A DNA stretch of 7,019 bases from assembly GCA_948762645.1 (NCBI GenBank), contig CAQBRY010000087.1:1-7019 (forward strand), given 5' to 3'. The notes under the pieces are model-generated. The model searched no databases and had not been told where the DNA came from. It worked only from the letters and a program-made list of their open reading frames with translations. Both the position numbers and the translations under genes were made by a program. Positions 6,285 to 7,019 of the stretch are shown piece after piece. Numbering within the stretch: position 1 is the first letter of the stretch; every line of letters begins with the position of its first letter. Source of the stretch: an uncultured Eubacteriales bacterium. GTDB taxonomy: Bacteria; Bacillota; Clostridia; Oscillospirales; Acutalibacteraceae.

Positions 6285-6313
6285 ATTATAACCTAATTTA
6301 AGAACTCTGCTAA
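6285..6313 (-). promoter_or_regulatory. Candidate promoter of the NSC-repeat gene
   Basis: On the − strand TTAGCA (6313–6308, inside the last codons of the thioesterase gene) and a perfect TATAAT (6290–6285) are 17 bp apart. This predicts a start near 6278 and a leader of about 80 nt. Two further overlapping TATAAT boxes lie at 6243–6253 but lack a good −35. Read-through from the thioesterase gene cannot be excluded, since no clear terminator separates the two. Confidence 0.4.
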
Positions 6314-7000
6314 AGCATAGTTTTTATCCAAATTGTCCGAAAGACAAATCACATATCCTTCATCCGACTCCCCCGCCCTAACAAAAATAGTATCTCCAAG
6401 TACAGCAGAATTTCGATACTCTACCCTCATAGAATTAAATTTCTTAAAATTATCAGGTAAATATCTCATAGCAACTTCAATATATTTCTGATTATTCATA
6501 TGATTATTAGAGTCAATATAGCTTTTATCAACTAATATTTCACCAATATTTTCCCCATATGAAGGCTCTGAAATTTTTCTTGAGACTTGCTTCATCTCTA
6601 TTTTTTCAGATAATTTATAGGGATTTATGTCTTCAGGCTTTATCTTCAAAATTTTTTGCTTAGCACTATCTACCAGAACCCATTTAGAGTCAGCTTTTAC
6701 TAGCACTTGCCCTTTACTATCTTTAATTATAAAATTTCTATTTCCAAAAACTCTATTAAAACTATATGGACTTGTAATAACTTCAATTTCTTCTCCAAAT
6801 AGAGGATACCTTAAAATTTCTATATGCCAAGAAGATATCATCCAAGTTTTATTGTATTTTTTTAGTGCTTCTATTCCAACTCCAAGATCCTCAGAATGAA
6901 AAGTACTGCAATCTTGCATGTAATTTACTATATTTCCAAACGTAATGACTCCTTCTAAATCTGTCTCGCTAAATCTAACGCGGCTTTTAAAACTATACAT
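6293..7000 (-). CDS. Acyl-ACP thioesterase (double hotdog)
   Basis: This cytoplasmic enzyme releases free fatty acids from acyl carrier protein, ending fatty acid synthesis. The 235-aa length suits the bacterial members of the family related to plant FatA/FatB. The first hotdog spans about 1–125, with RVRFSETDLEGVITFGNIVNYMQD (7–30), W53, and W58 in SSWHIEILRYP. The second spans about 150–235. It contains YIDSNNHMNNQKYIEVAM (161–178), whose D163, N165 and H167 match the catalytic D-x-N-x-H motif of plant thioesterases. ATG 7000 is the only sensible start, as no in-frame start codon lies further upstream in the window and the next Met is residue 28. GGAG at 7019–7016 is 15 nt away, longer than usual. 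No fatty acid synthesis gene is adjacent, so it may stand alone. The promoter lies beyond the window. Confidence 0.9.
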   Translation of the reverse strand: MYSFKSRVRFSETDLEGVITFGNIVNYMQDCSTFHSEDLGVGIEALKKYNKTWMISSWHIEILRYPLFGEEIEVITSPYSFNRVFGNRNFIIKDSKGQVLVKADSKWVLVDSAKQKILKIKPEDINPYKLSEKIEMKQVSRKISEPSYGENIGEILVDKSYIDSNNHMNNQKYIEVAMRYLPDNFKKFNSMRVEYRNSAVLGDTIFVRAGESDEGYVICLSDNLDKNYALAEFLN

Positions 7001-7019
7001 AAATAAAACACGTAACTCC

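Overview
The window is very AT-rich. Its proteins are rich in Lys, Ile and Asn, and AGA/ATA codons are common. Ribosome binding sites are G-rich, and TTG is used as a start. Together with a recJ–rel–dtd gene block, an ECF-transporter S component and a bacterial acyl-ACP thioesterase, this points to a low-GC Bacillota of the Clostridia/Tissierellia kind. I cannot name a genus.

Region 1 (about 100–4862, + strand) is a compact housekeeping operon. A sigma-A-like promoter at 100–128 precedes recJ (ssDNA exonuclease), rel (bifunctional (p)ppGpp synthetase/hydrolase) and dtd (D-aminoacyl-tRNA deacylase). The spacing is very tight, at 1 nt and 5 nt. The rel start is best placed at TTG 2203, because an upstream in-frame TTG at 2182 lies 5' of the ribosome binding site. 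With that start the catalytic residues fall at the textbook positions of the family. The apt gene often found between recJ and rel in Bacillota is absent here. dtd runs tail to tail into the next gene with a 4-nt overlap.

Region 2 (4859–5456, − strand) is a RibU-like S component of an ECF vitamin transporter. It has its own extended −10 promoter and a short leader without room for an FMN riboswitch.

Region 3 (5499–6313, − strand) is the accessory and least ordinary part. Two small genes encode seven-cysteine proteins. One (93 aa) has a double-glycine type leader, a zinc-ribbon-like cysteine core and a predicted coiled-coil tail. The other (73 aa) has a CCC(NSC)3 head followed by a nearly uncharged Asn/Ser/Gly/Thr-rich body. 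Each appears to be its own transcription unit. The first has a strong promoter (5875–5903) and a hairpin terminator (5499–5534). The second has a weaker candidate promoter (6285–6313) and a 34-bp perfect palindrome (5926–5959) that probably acts as its terminator. No maturation enzyme, protease/exporter or immunity gene is in view, so their role is open.

Region 4 (6293–7000, − strand) is a complete acyl-ACP thioesterase of the double-hotdog type with the D-x-N-x-H catalytic motif. No tRNA, rRNA, CRISPR array or insertion sequence was seen. No stretch longer than 300 bases lacks a gene; the longest gene-free stretches are 1–164 and 5387–5556.
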